The notes: generated from the sequence alone by a model not told the origin. 64,000 nucleotides of DNA from Dehalococcoidia bacterium (GCA_022827945.1 JAJEIT010000094.1:1-64000), one strand, 5' to 3'. Positions 25,768-33,903 are shown, counted from the first letter of the stretch. Translations and numbers: made by a program.

Positions 25768-25915
25768 AGTGAATAGTGAATCGTGGGCGGGGCGGTTCAC
25801 TACTCACTACGCACCATCCACTACCCACTACGCGCGGTGGGCTCGCTCCGCTCGCCGGGGGTCGGGCCGGGGCGGGCTATTCACTACTCACTAAGCACCA
25901 TCCACTACCCCACTA
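25768..25915. repeat. heptamer repeats in both orientations with the first copy of a 52-bp element
   Basis: GTAGTGAATAGTGAATCG is followed by inverted units (TTCACTACTCACTACGCACC and CCATCCACTACCCACTACGC). The 52-bp element at 25836-25887 (begins GGTGGGCTCGCTCCGCTCGC, ends CTATTCACTAC) recurs at 26291-26342 with two mismatches. Confidence 0.7.
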
Positions 25916-25970
25916 CGCGCGGTGGGCCGTCCCCCTTGCCAGCCGCAACCGTCTCCCCTCACACTCCTGT

Positions 25971-26249
25971 ATGGCCCGTGCCTTCGACCCTCTTGCCGCC
26001 GCCCGCAAGCTCCGCGAAAACGGCGCCGGAGAGTCCCTCGCCACCGCCACCGTCGAGGTCGTCCAGGACGCCACCTCCGACCTCGTCACCCGCGACTTCT
26101 TCCGCGCCGAGATCTCCGAGGTCCGTGGCGAGATTTCCCAGCTCCGTGGCGAGTTGTACCGCGCCCTCTGGATCCAGGGCGGCGCCATCATCACCATCAA
26201 CCTCACCGCCCTCGGCGTCGCCACCGGGATCATCGTCGCGCTGGGGTAG
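25971..26249 (+). CDS. small coiled-coil protein with C-terminal membrane helix (DUF1640-like)
   Basis: 92 aa from ATG 25971. Residues 6-60 are amphipathic (DPLAAARKLRENGAGESLAT, then FRAEISEVRGEISQLRGELY), a short coiled coil. Residues 65-92 are a membrane segment (GGAIITINLTALGVATGIIV). The layout resembles the DUF1640/CCDC90-type small proteins, whose function in bacteria is unknown. It stands alone between two copies of a 52-bp repeat and heptamer arrays, as if carried in a small duplicated cassette. Confidence 0.7.
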   Translation: MARAFDPLAAARKLRENGAGESLATATVEVVQDATSDLVTRDFFRAEISEVRGEISQLRGELYRALWIQGGAIITINLTALGVATGIIVALG

Positions 26250-26250
26250 C

Positions 26251-26374
26251 GGCGTAGTGAATGGTGGATAGTGAATAGTGGGTAGTGGATGGTGGGCTCG
26301 CTCCGCTCGCTGGGGGTCGGGGCGGGGCGGGCTATTCACTACGCACCAGTCACTATTCACCCCCGGTGGCCGTC
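26251..26374. repeat. heptamer repeats and second copy of the 52-bp element
   Basis: GCGTAGTGAATGGTGGATAG and further AGTGNNT units come first, then the second 52-bp copy (26291-26342, 50/52 identical to 25836-25887), then inverted units (CACCAGTCACTATTCACCCC). Confidence 0.75.
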
Positions 26375-26465
26375 CCCCAACAGCCAATAGCCAACAGCCA
26401 GGACCGCCAACAAGCCGCGACGGGGGCTTGCTGTCCTTACGCAACTTGAGGTAAGGTCGCGATAG

Positions 26466-26564
26466 AGGTGGTGATGGGAATCGAACCCACTTCGGGCGAA
26501 GGTTGTCGCTTCGTCCAAGCCTAGGGTTGCTAACACAGCGCCTTTACCAATCGGCCACACCACC
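26466..26564 (-). tRNA. class II tRNA-like sequence, anticodon not assignable
   Basis: Minus strand. A perfect 7-bp acceptor stem (GGTGGTG 26558-26564 / CACCACC 26467-26473), TG at positions 8-9, a D-arm like tRNA-Ser (GCC-GATTGGTAAA-GGC), a T-arm GTGGG-TTCGATT-CCCAT and a long variable arm CGAAG-CGACAAC-CTTCG are all clear. The anticodon arm is not: CTGTG-TTAGCAAC-CCTAG pairs with one mismatch and an 8-nt loop, and no 7-nt loop with a good stem fits. The discriminator base is U and no CCA is encoded. It is either a degenerate tRNA or a non-canonical one; D-arm and variable arm favour a Ser/Leu origin. Confidence 0.6.
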
Positions 26565-26572
26565 GAAGAAGG

Positions 26573-26600
26573 CCCCGGCTGCTAACCGGGGTCGTTCTTT
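26573..26600 (+). terminator. rho-independent-like hairpin
   Basis: CCCCGG-CTGCTAA-CCGGGG, then TCGTTCTTT on the plus strand. It reads equally as a hairpin on the minus strand just upstream of the tRNA-like sequence (followed by CCTTCTT). Confidence 0.5.
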
Positions 26601-26751
26601 ATCTACGATGAGCCTTGCCAAACTAAGCCAGGGCCTACGGTGACGGGCCGCGCTATGGGCGGCCTACGGTAGCTGGCGCGAGTGGTACCGACAAGGCTCC
26701 CGACTCGGTAGCCGGTGACCCCCGTCCTGTCCCCTGGTCACCATCCGCCGG
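26601..26751 (-). other. gene-free stretch with several stable hairpins
   Basis: No coding frame is supported here. On the minus strand I see GGTGACC/GGTCACC around a 15-nt loop, TACCGA/TCGGTA, GGCCGC/GCGGCC and a repeated CACCGTAGGCC / CTACCGTAGGCC. This could be a structured RNA continuing into the tRNA-like element, or simply the 3' region of the secDF transcript. I cannot match it to RNase P, SRP, 6S or tmRNA. Confidence 0.3.
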
Positions 26752-26797
26752 TCACGAGCCACTACCCACCATCCACTATCCACTATCCACTACCCCC
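26752..26797. repeat. heptamer repeats overlapping the 3' end of secDF
   Basis: Plus strand ACCCACCATCCACTATCCAC, then TATCCACTAC: tandem CCACTAT-type heptamers. Read on the minus strand they encode the last residues of SecDF (GVVDSG) and its stop codon. Confidence 0.75.
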
Positions 26798-29271
26798 GCC
26801 GCCGCCTCCTGCGGCTCGCCCTCGCCCTCACCCCGCGACGTGACCCGCCGGAAGAAGCGGCCGATGTCGTGGTTCTCCCACGCCACCAGCACCTGCGCCG
26901 CCACGAAGATGCTGCTGTACGTCCCCGCGATCACCCCCACCAGCAGCACCAGCAGGAAGTTCTGGATGGTCACGCCGCCGATCAGGAACATCGCGATGAT
27001 CGTCAGCACCGTCACGAACGAGGTGTTGATGGAACGCACGAGCGTCTCCGTCAGGCTCACGTTCACCGCCTCCGCGAACGGCACTAGCGTGTCCCGCGAA
27101 GTCACCTCGCGCACGCGGTCGAACACGACGATCGTGTCGTGAACGGAGAAGCCGATCACCGTCAGGATCGCCACGATGAAGGCCGCATCGACCTCCGTGC
27201 CCGCCACCTTCGCCAGCAGTGAGAAGAGCCCCAGCACGATCACCGAGTCGTGTACGAGCGCGATCACCGCGCAGAGTCCGTACCGCCACGCCGCCCGCTG
27301 CCGCCGGAAGGCGAACGCCACGTAGATCAGGATCGCCACCGCGGCCGCCGCCACCGCCAGCGTCGCGTCGCGCGCGATCTCCGTCGAGACCGTTCCCGAG
27401 ACTGTCGCGAAGTCCAGCCGCCGAACCGTCCCGAACTCCTCCTCCAGCGCCGCCAGGATGTCGTCGATCTCGCCGGGCGGCACGGGACCCTCCCCCGCCT
27501 CCAGCGGAGGCGCGCCCTCCAGCTCGATCGTCCGCACCAGGTACGTGTTGAACCCCGCCCCCTGCACGCGCGCCTCCTCGTGCCCGAGCCGGGCCAGCGC
27601 ATCGCGCAGCTCCTCCGGCTCCACCACGCGCACGGGTTCCGGCACCGGCGGCTCCGCCTCTTCCGTCCCCTCTTCGCCGTCTGTCTCCGCCACCGCCGCC
27701 TCTTCCTGCGCGAACTGCAGCGTGAACGTCGACCCGCCCGTGAACTCGATGCCCGCCTTCAGCGGGGGCGGCACCAGCAGCATCACCGCCGCCGCCACGA
27801 ACACGACCAGCGAGAGCCCCAGCGTGACCCAGCGGCGCTGGGCGAACGCGATGAACGTCGAGCGCGGGGTGGCCGGCGCTGGTTGGTCCTCGTCCTCGTC
27901 CTCGGCGGCCTGCGCCGACAGCGGCTCGGCGTTGAAGAGCCAGCGCGAACGCGAGATCCGCGTTCCCACGAACAGCCGCAGGAATGTCCGCGTCACCACG
28001 ATCGCCGAGAACATGCTCACGGCCACGCCGATCGCCAGCGTGATCGCGAACCCGCGCACGAACGATGCCCCGAACTGGTCGCCGAACCAGAACAGGATGG
28101 CGCACGTGATGAACGTCGCGATGTTCGAGTCGCGGATGGATGGCCACGCCCGCCGGAAGCCCGTCTCGATCGCCGTCGCCAGCGGCCGGCCCCGGCGCAG
28201 CTCCTCCTTCATCCGTTCGAAGATGAGGATGTTCGCGTCGACGGCCATGCCCACCGAGAGGATGAACGCCGCGATCCCCGAGAGCGTGAGCGTGACCGGC
28301 CACAGCTTGAACACCGTCAGCGTGATCAGCGCGTAGACGATCAGGGCGAACGCCGCCAGCACCCCCGGCAGGCGGTAGTACAGGATCATGAACGCCAGCA
28401 CCGCCAGCAGCCCGATCTCCGCCGCGTTCACCGAGGCCTTGACCGAGTCGTCGCCCAGCGAGGCGCTCACCTCGTTCGCCTGGATCGTGCGCAGCGGGAC
28501 CGGCAGGGCGCCCGCGTTCAGCTGCCGCGAGAGGTCGTTCGCCTCCGTGAAGGTGTCCAGCCCCGTGATCGTTCCCTGGTCCTCGATCACGCCCTGCACG
28601 ACCGCGTCCGATATCAGCTCGTTGTCGAGATAGACGAGCAGCCGTCTCCGCGGGTCCCCGATCGGGTGCTGGAGCGCCCTCGACGTGATCTGCCGCATGA
28701 GCTCGTTGCCCACGCCGGTGGTCTCGAAGTTCACGGCGTAGGTGGTGCCCCGGCGCTCCGGGTAGGTGTTGCTCTTCAGGTGCTGGCCCGTCATCGCGAT
28801 CTCGACCCCGTCGATGATCCCGCTGGCGGCCACGAGCTGGCTCTCGTCGTTGAAGATGCGGTACGACAGCGTCGCCGTGCGGCCGATGAGCCGCTCCGCG
28901 TCGGGAAGGCTCATCCCCGGCACCTGCACATCGAGCCGGTTCCCGCTCGCGATCTGGATCTCCGGCTCAACGACGCCGAAGGCGTCCACGCGCCGCTCGA
29001 TCACCTCCTTGGCGACCTCCAGCGACTCGGTCAGGTCACCCTCGAAGTCCGGCGGCGGCTCCGCCTGCAGCACGAGGTGCGCGCCGCCCTGGAGGTCGAG
29101 GCCCAGCCGCATCGTCTTGCGCTCGTAGTCGCCGATGCTGATGCCCCGGCCTTCCGGCCAGAAGTCGCCGGGCAGGTAGCGGCTCGGGGCGCTCGGCCAG
29201 ACCGCGAACAGGCAGAAGACGCTGACCGCGAGGATCGCCAGGAAGACGAAGGTGGTTGTGGGACTACGCAT
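26776..29271 (-). CDS. secDF: protein translocase subunit SecDF (fused)
   Basis: Proton-driven accessory of the Sec translocon, with SecD and SecF fused in 831 aa. The SecD part (1-440) has RLGLDLQGGAHLVLQ, a periplasmic P1 domain (VQVPGMSLPDAERLIG) and six membrane segments. The SecF part (460-820) starts near RRWVTLGLSLVVF and includes GIEFTGGSTFTLQF and the second six-helix bundle with GFSVHDTIVVFDRVRE. A Glu-rich insert (residues about 520-550, EEGTEEAEPPVPEP) sits in the SecF periplasmic domain. yajC is directly upstream with an 8-bp overlap. The final residues come from an intergenic repeat. Confidence 0.95.
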   Translation of the reverse strand: MRSPTTTFVFLAILAVSVFCLFAVWPSAPSRYLPGDFWPEGRGISIGDYERKTMRLGLDLQGGAHLVLQAEPPPDFEGDLTESLEVAKEVIERRVDAFGVVEPEIQIASGNRLDVQVPGMSLPDAERLIGRTATLSYRIFNDESQLVAASGIIDGVEIAMTGQHLKSNTYPERRGTTYAVNFETTGVGNELMRQITSRALQHPIGDPRRRLLVYLDNELISDAVVQGVIEDQGTITGLDTFTEANDLSRQLNAGALPVPLRTIQANEVSASLGDDSVKASVNAAEIGLLAVLAFMILYYRLPGVLAAFALIVYALITLTVFKLWPVTLTLSGIAAFILSVGMAVDANILIFERMKEELRRGRPLATAIETGFRRAWPSIRDSNIATFITCAILFWFGDQFGASFVRGFAITLAIGVAVSMFSAIVVTRTFLRLFVGTRISRSRWLFNAEPLSAQAAEDEDEDQPAPATPRSTFIAFAQRRWVTLGLSLVVFVAAAVMLLVPPPLKAGIEFTGGSTFTLQFAQEEAAVAETDGEEGTEEAEPPVPEPVRVVEPEELRDALARLGHEEARVQGAGFNTYLVRTIELEGAPPLEAGEGPVPPGEIDDILAALEEEFGTVRRLDFATVSGTVSTEIARDATLAVAAAAVAILIYVAFAFRRQRAAWRYGLCAVIALVHDSVIVLGLFSLLAKVAGTEVDAAFIVAILTVIGFSVHDTIVVFDRVREVTSRDTLVPFAEAVNVSLTETLVRSINTSFVTVLTIIAMFLIGGVTIQNFLLVLLVGVIAGTYSSIFVAAQVLVAWENHDIGRFFRRVTSRGEGEGEPQEAAAGVVDSG

Positions 29272-29614
29272 TCGGGTCGCCGGACTCGCCGGCGCCCGCC
29301 GCCACCGTCTCGAGCGCCTCTTCGGGCGCGGGCTCCAGGGTCGTGAGCCGCCGCTCGATAGCGTCGGTCAGTGCGCGCACGTGGATGCCGGGCGCGTTCT
29401 CCAGGATCAGCTCCGTCGGGCCGTCGTCCGGGGCCTGGACGTCCTTCACCTCGGCGATGATGCCGCCGGTCGTCACCACTTCGTCGCCGATCTGCAGCTC
29501 GCGCACGGCCTTCTTGCGCTGCCGCTGCTGCTTCAACACCGGCTGCAGCAGGATGAAGTAGAACGCCGCCACGGCAAGCACCGTGTAGAAGATGACGCTG
29601 AACATCACAGCCAT
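29264..29614 (-). CDS. yajC: preprotein translocase subunit YajC
   Basis: Small SecDF partner. The 116-aa protein has one N-terminal membrane helix (FSVIFYTVLAVAAFYFILLQ), the hallmark PVLKQQRQRKKAV and the conserved IGDEVVTTGGIIAEV. The C-terminal 35 residues are an acidic/Ala-rich extension. It is followed immediately by secDF on the same strand. Confidence 0.95.
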   Translation of the reverse strand: MAVMFSVIFYTVLAVAAFYFILLQPVLKQQRQRKKAVRELQIGDEVVTTGGIIAEVKDVQAPDDGPTELILENAPGIHVRALTDAIERRLTTLEPAPEEALETVAAGAGESGDPNA

Positions 29615-29629
29615 GGCAGCACCCCGGGC

Positions 29630-30514
29630 CTAGCCCTCGGCGGTCAGCCGTTCGAGAGATTGGCGCGCCAGCGCGAGCGCGGTCGCGCGATCGTCCACCT
29701 CACCCGCCAGCTGAGCTTCGCGAACCGATGTTAGGACAGCCCCCAGAAGCCGTCCACTTGAAAGCCCCAGCTCCCGCATCAGCTCCTCCCCGTCCACCAG
29801 CGCCGGTTCCTCCTCCCGCAGCGCCTCCTCCGTGCGCGTCACGATGTGCCCGAGGAAGGCGATGTGCCGCTCGAAGTGCTCGCGCCGGTAGGCCGGTCCC
29901 CGCGTCGCCATGCCGTCCGCGAGCTGGAGCAGCAGGAGCGGCAGCGTCTGCCCGTCCAGGTCCCGCGCGAACCGGCGCAGTGCCCGATCCGTCGGCGGCC
30001 ACGAGCGCGCGAACTCCCCCGGCCGCAGGTGGTAGCGGACCATGGTCGTCACGAAGTCGATGCTCGCCTGCTCGAACCCCAGCGCCGCCAGCCGCCCCTC
30101 CAGCAGCTCCGCCCCCACCGGGCCGTGCCGGGGGAATCGCAGCTTCCCCTCGCGCACCTCCGCCGTTCGCGGCTTCGCGATGTCGTGTACGAGGCACGAG
30201 AGGCGCAGGAGGTGCACCAGCGGCCGCCCGTCGATCTCCCTGGCCAGCCACTCCGCCATCGGAATCTCCGGCGAGGGGTCCGGCATCCGCAGCCCATCGA
30301 CCCCTTCCCCCAGCGCCCGGTCGAGCGCCCCGACCGCCGAGAGGTTGTGCTCCAGCACCGTGTAGTGGTGCAGCGCCGGCTGATCGAATCCCCGCCCCTC
30401 CTCCAGCTCCGGCAGCAGCCCCGATGTCAGCGTGCCGTCCGCGTCGAGGGCGCGTAACCGCGACTCCGCGTCATCGCGCGCGATCGCCTCGATCAGATCC
30501 CTGGGGGGTGTCAC
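29630..30514 (-). CDS. HD-domain phosphohydrolase related to CCA-adding enzyme C-terminus
   Basis: 294 aa with an HD domain: HHYTVLEHNLSAVGALD, LSCLVHDIAKPRTAE (His-Asp pair), PRHGPVGAELLE, MVRYHLRPGEF and LQLADGMATRG. This matches the HD region found after the nucleotidyltransferase in class II CCA-adding/poly(A) polymerase proteins. There is no nucleotidyltransferase domain here, so it cannot add CCA by itself. The C-terminal helices (LMRELGLSSGRLLGAVLTSV) resemble the RNA-binding part. It lies between the recombinase and yajC genes; the function is unknown. Confidence 0.8.
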   Translation of the reverse strand: MTPPRDLIEAIARDDAESRLRALDADGTLTSGLLPELEEGRGFDQPALHHYTVLEHNLSAVGALDRALGEGVDGLRMPDPSPEIPMAEWLAREIDGRPLVHLLRLSCLVHDIAKPRTAEVREGKLRFPRHGPVGAELLEGRLAALGFEQASIDFVTTMVRYHLRPGEFARSWPPTDRALRRFARDLDGQTLPLLLLQLADGMATRGPAYRREHFERHIAFLGHIVTRTEEALREEEPALVDGEELMRELGLSSGRLLGAVLTSVREAQLAGEVDDRATALALARQSLERLTAEG

Positions 30515-30539
30515 GGGGGCAGTCTACCGCCCCGTGGAC

Positions 30540-31442
30540 TCAGGCCCGCGGGTGCGCCTGGTCGTACTGCTCTCGCTTCTGCTGATCGGTCAGCTGCGTG
30601 TAGATCTGCGTCGTCGAGATGCTGGCGTGGCCGAGCGCCTCCTGCACGTTCCGCAGCGGCATCCCGCCCGAGAGCATGTGCGTGGCGTACGTGTGCCGCA
30701 GCGTGTGCGGCGTAATCCCGTCCAGCCCCGCCTCCCGCGCGTAGTTCTTCAGGATCAGCCAGAACCCCTGGCGTGTCAGCCGTCCCCCGCGGCGGTTCAC
30801 GAACAGGGCACCCTCGTTCCGGTTGCGCACCATCTTCGGCCGCACGTGGAAGATGTACTGACGCAGCTCGTCCACCGAGCGCTGGTACAGTGGCAGCGCC
30901 CGCTCCTGGTCACCCTTCCCGATGCCGCGAACGGTGACCGGATCGCTCTCCAGCGCCACGTGTCCGACATCCAGCGACACCAGCTCGGTCACCCGCATGC
31001 CGGTCGCGTAGGCCAGTTCCAGCATCGCCTTGTCGCGCTGGGCGACGGGCGTGCTCTTGCGCGCCGGCTGCTCGAGCAATTCGTCCACTTCCTCGGGCGT
31101 CAGCGTGCGCGGCAGGGCCTTTCCGACCTGCGGGGAACGCAGCTCCTCCGTCGGATCGCACGTGAGAATGCCCTCCGCGGCCATGAAGCTGAAGAACGAC
31201 TTCACGGCGGCCACCTTCCGGGCCACCGTCGCCGCCTTGTAGCGCCGTTCCCGCAACTCCTCGACGAACGCCAGCAGCATCTGGTCCGTGATCGCCTCCC
31301 ACGAGGCGCCGTTGTCGGAGGTCTGGCGAGCCACGCTCTTCTCGAACTGCGCGAGGTCGCTGCGGTAGGCGGAGATCGTGTTCTCGGAGGCGTTCTTCTC
31401 GACTGCGAGGAACGTCAGGAACTCGGAAATGCGGGTATCCAC
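30540..31442 (-). CDS. XerC/XerD-type site-specific tyrosine recombinase
   Basis: 300 aa with the N-terminal SAM-like core-binding domain (FLTFLAVEKNASENTISAYR) and the catalytic residues in order: Arg in ATGMRVTELVSL, Lys in GIGKGDQ, His/Arg in HTLRHTYATH, His in LGHASI and Tyr in STTQIYTQL. Length and the chromosomal housekeeping context fit XerD (dimer resolution at dif) rather than a phage integrase. No att sites or phage genes are near. The start is GTG 31442. The 225 bp between this gene and tyrS hold no feature I can support. Confidence 0.88.
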   Translation of the reverse strand: MDTRISEFLTFLAVEKNASENTISAYRSDLAQFEKSVARQTSDNGASWEAITDQMLLAFVEELRERRYKAATVARKVAAVKSFFSFMAAEGILTCDPTEELRSPQVGKALPRTLTPEEVDELLEQPARKSTPVAQRDKAMLELAYATGMRVTELVSLDVGHVALESDPVTVRGIGKGDQERALPLYQRSVDELRQYIFHVRPKMVRNRNEGALFVNRRGGRLTRQGFWLILKNYAREAGLDGITPHTLRHTYATHMLSGGMPLRNVQEALGHASISTTQIYTQLTDQQKREQYDQAHPRA

Positions 31443-31667
31443 TCCAGGCCCCCCTCCAGGACACGGTTCGGAACTCGTACAAGTGCGGAGGGCTCATCCT
31501 AGGCGGACGCGCCGCTCTTCGCCATATGAAACCGCGACCTTCCGGTGAAGATTTCGCAGAGTCCGAAAAACTGCGTAGGAACGCTCACAGGGGACCGCCA
31601 ATCACGCCGCCGATCACGCAGAGGACTTTCCCGGGATCGCGCGAATCTGGGGGGAGGCCTGCCCGGC

Positions 31668-32885
31668 TCAGCCGTGGTCGCCGGCCCCGACGATGCGCAG
31701 CCAGCGACGCTTCCCCACCCGCACCCGCGACCCCACCCGCGCCGGCTCCCGCCCGTCCCCGACCGCCTCGCCGTCAACCGTCACCGCCCCCTGGTCGAAC
31801 AAGCGTCGCGCTTCCCGCCGCGACGGCGCCGCTCCCGCCTCCACGATCACGTCGATGAGCGGCTGGCCCTCGTGCGCCGCCGCTTCCGGCATCTCCTCAG
31901 GCTCCTCGCGCCGCTGCACGGTCCGCTCGAAGTGCGCCTCCGCCTGCGTTGCCGCCTCCTCGCCGTGCAGTTCCGTCACGATTGTGCGCGCCAGCCGCTT
32001 CTTTTCGGTCATCGGGTCGCGCTCGTTGTTCGCGAGCCCTTCGATCGTCGCCACCACGTCGCCCCGGTCGAGGTTCGTCGCCAGCTGGAAGTAGTTCGCC
32101 AGCGCCCCGTCCGGGATCGACATCGCCTTGCCGTACTGTTCTTCCGGCGCCTCGTCCAGCCCGATGAAGTTCCCCGTCGACTTCGACATCCGCATCGCGC
32201 CGTCGATCCCCACGAGGATCGGCACCGTGACGGGCACGTGCTTCCGCTGCCCGGCGTCCTCCTGGATCTTCCGCCCAGCCATCAGGTTGAAGAGCTGCTC
32301 CGTCGCCCCAACCTGGACGTCACACTCCAGCGCCAGCGCGTCGTATCCCTGCATGAGCGCATAGAGAAATTCGTGCAGGTAGACAGCGTCGCCCCGCAGC
32401 TGCCGCTCCCGGAAATTGTCGCGGCTGAGCATTTCCGCGACCGTGAAGCGCGACATCAACGCGATCAGGTCGCTCAGGTCGAGCGAGCCAAGCCACTCCG
32501 AGTTGTGCCGGATTGTGGTCTTGTCCGGATCCAGGATCCTGGCTGCCTGCGCGAAGTACGTGGCTTCGTTCGCCTTTACGTCCTCGACCGTCAATTGCGG
32601 CCGCAGGGTGTTCTTGTCCGAGGGATCCCCGATCAGCGCGGTCGTGTCGCCGATCAGGAGCACCGTGTCGTGGCCAAAGTCCTGGAACTGCCGCAGCTTC
32701 CGCAGCGGCACCGCGTGCCCCAGCGTCAGCGACGTGGCCGTCGGGTCGATCCCCAGGTAGACCCGAAGCGGGCGGTCCTCCTCCAGCAGCTCCCGCAGCT
32801 CCGCCTCGAACGCCCGCCGCAGGCCCCCGTCCCCGTACTCCACCCCGCTCATGAGCACGAACAGCTGCTCGTCGACGGGCGCCAT
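31668..32885 (-). CDS. tyrS: tyrosyl-tRNA synthetase
   Basis: Class I aminoacyl-tRNA synthetase, 405 aa. The HIGH equivalent is IDPTATSLTLGHAVPLRKL and the KMSKS equivalent is MRMSKSTGNFIG. Other family segments include LLIGDTTALIGDPSDK and EFLYALMQGYDALAL. A C-terminal S4 RNA-binding domain (SRREARRLFDQGAVTVDGE) completes it. I start at ATG 32885. A GTG at 32897 overlapping the ribF stop (GTGA) is equally plausible and adds four residues. Confidence 0.95.
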   Translation of the reverse strand: MAPVDEQLFVLMSGVEYGDGGLRRAFEAELRELLEEDRPLRVYLGIDPTATSLTLGHAVPLRKLRQFQDFGHDTVLLIGDTTALIGDPSDKNTLRPQLTVEDVKANEATYFAQAARILDPDKTTIRHNSEWLGSLDLSDLIALMSRFTVAEMLSRDNFRERQLRGDAVYLHEFLYALMQGYDALALECDVQVGATEQLFNLMAGRKIQEDAGQRKHVPVTVPILVGIDGAMRMSKSTGNFIGLDEAPEEQYGKAMSIPDGALANYFQLATNLDRGDVVATIEGLANNERDPMTEKKRLARTIVTELHGEEAATQAEAHFERTVQRREEPEEMPEAAAHEGQPLIDVIVEAGAAPSRREARRLFDQGAVTVDGEAVGDGREPARVGSRVRVGKRRWLRIVGAGDHG

Positions 32886-32893
32886 CGTGCGGC

Positions 32894-33832
32894 TCACGCC
32901 AGCACCCCCCGCACGTGCTCGACGTCCGCCGTGATCTGCGCCCGCAGCTCCTCCGGTCCCGAGAACGCCTGCTCGGGACGCACCCGGTCCACGATCGCGA
33001 TCTCCATGCGCTCGCCGTACAGGTCGCCCTCGAAGTCGAGCAGGTGCGTCTCGATCGAGATGTGCCCCTCGTCGAAGGTCGGCCGCCGCCCGATATTCGT
33101 CGCCCCCCGCAGCTCCCGCCCCGCAACCGTCGCGACGGTTGCGTACACGCCCAGCGCCGGCAGCGCCCGGTCGGCTGCGACGGAGATATTCGCGGTCGGG
33201 AACCCGATCGTGCGTCCCCGCTCGAACCCGCGGACGACCGGCCCCGCCAGCCGGTAGGGCCGTCCCAGCAGGTCGGTTACGGCTCGCATATCGCCTTCGC
33301 CCAGCGCCTTTCGCACCATCGTCGAGCTGCACCGTTCGCCGCCCGCCATCAGCGGCTCGATCTGCACCACCTCGAACCCCAGCTCCTCGCCCGTCCGGCG
33401 CATCCGCTCCGGGGTGTCGGCCGGCGCCCCCCGCCCGAAGGCGGCGTCGGGGCCGAGCACCATCACCTGCATGTCCAGCAACCGGTGGAACGCCTCCGCC
33501 AGCTCCTCCGCCGTCACCTCCGAAAGCTCCGACGTGAACGTCAGCGGCAGCACCCACGAGGCGCCCGCCTCGCGCATGAGTCGCAGCCGGTCCTCCAGCG
33601 AGGTCAGGTAGCTCGGCATGATGTCGGGCCGGAGCACCGTCGCCGGGTGCGGGTGCAGCGTCACGACGCCGGGCGCGAGCCCGCGTGCGTCCCCCTCTTC
33701 CCGCAGCCGCGCCAGCAGCGCCTGGTGGCCCCGATGCACGCCGTCGAAGACGCCCATCACGAGCGCGCTCCCACCGGCGGGGGTGGCCATCTCCAGTTGG
33801 GCCAGCGTCAGCGATGGCAGCGTCACGGTCAT
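32894..33832 (-). CDS. ribF: bifunctional riboflavin kinase/FAD synthetase
   Basis: Makes FMN then FAD from riboflavin. The 312-aa protein has the FAD synthetase (adenylyltransferase) domain first (VMGVFDGVHRGHQALLARL; GPDAAFGRGA; GGERCSSTMVRKALGEGD) and the riboflavin kinase barrel second (GFERGRTIGFPTANI; ATNIGRRPTF; IETHLLDFEGDLYGE). The start is ATG 33832 (TVTLPSLTLAQ); an upstream extension lacks family character. It is divergent from the vanZ-like gene. Confidence 0.95.
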   Translation of the reverse strand: MTVTLPSLTLAQLEMATPAGGSALVMGVFDGVHRGHQALLARLREEGDARGLAPGVVTLHPHPATVLRPDIMPSYLTSLEDRLRLMREAGASWVLPLTFTSELSEVTAEELAEAFHRLLDMQVMVLGPDAAFGRGAPADTPERMRRTGEELGFEVVQIEPLMAGGERCSSTMVRKALGEGDMRAVTDLLGRPYRLAGPVVRGFERGRTIGFPTANISVAADRALPALGVYATVATVAGRELRGATNIGRRPTFDEGHISIETHLLDFEGDLYGERMEIAIVDRVRPEQAFSGPEELRAQITADVEHVRGVLA

Positions 33833-33891
33833 GGCTCTCGCGAGGGACGCCCCGGCCCCCCTGCTCCCCACTCTCGCACGATGCCGCCAGC

Positions 33892-33897
33892 TACACT
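33892..33897 (+). promoter_or_regulatory. -10-like box of vanZ-like gene, leaderless geometry
   Basis: TACACT, six bases before ATG 33904, without a Shine-Dalgarno sequence. Confidence 0.5.
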
Positions 33898-33903
33898 AGC
33901 CAC

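Noticed and set aside
26466-26564. tRNA-Sec for the selB gene
   Set aside because: The acceptor stem is 7 bp, not 8 or more, and there is no UCA anticodon loop.
26571-26600. tRNA-Ser(GCT) on the plus strand, suggested by the perfect CCCCGG-CTGCTAA-CCGGGG arm
   Set aside because: There is no GGTTCGA-type T-arm downstream and no acceptor pairing, so it is treated as a terminator-like hairpin.
26466-26751. tmRNA covering the tRNA-like 3' end and the structured region
   Set aside because: The acceptor stem closes within 99 nt, the tmRNA 5' consensus is missing and no tag reading frame ending in an ALAA-like peptide plus stop was found.
27250-29346. 698-aa plus-strand frame opposite secDF
   Set aside because: It is Arg/His/Gln-rich antisense shadow of a high-GC gene with no domains.
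30540-31442. Phage or integrative-element integrase
   Set aside because: The sequence fits a housekeeping XerC/D recombinase, and there are no phage genes or att-like repeats next to it.
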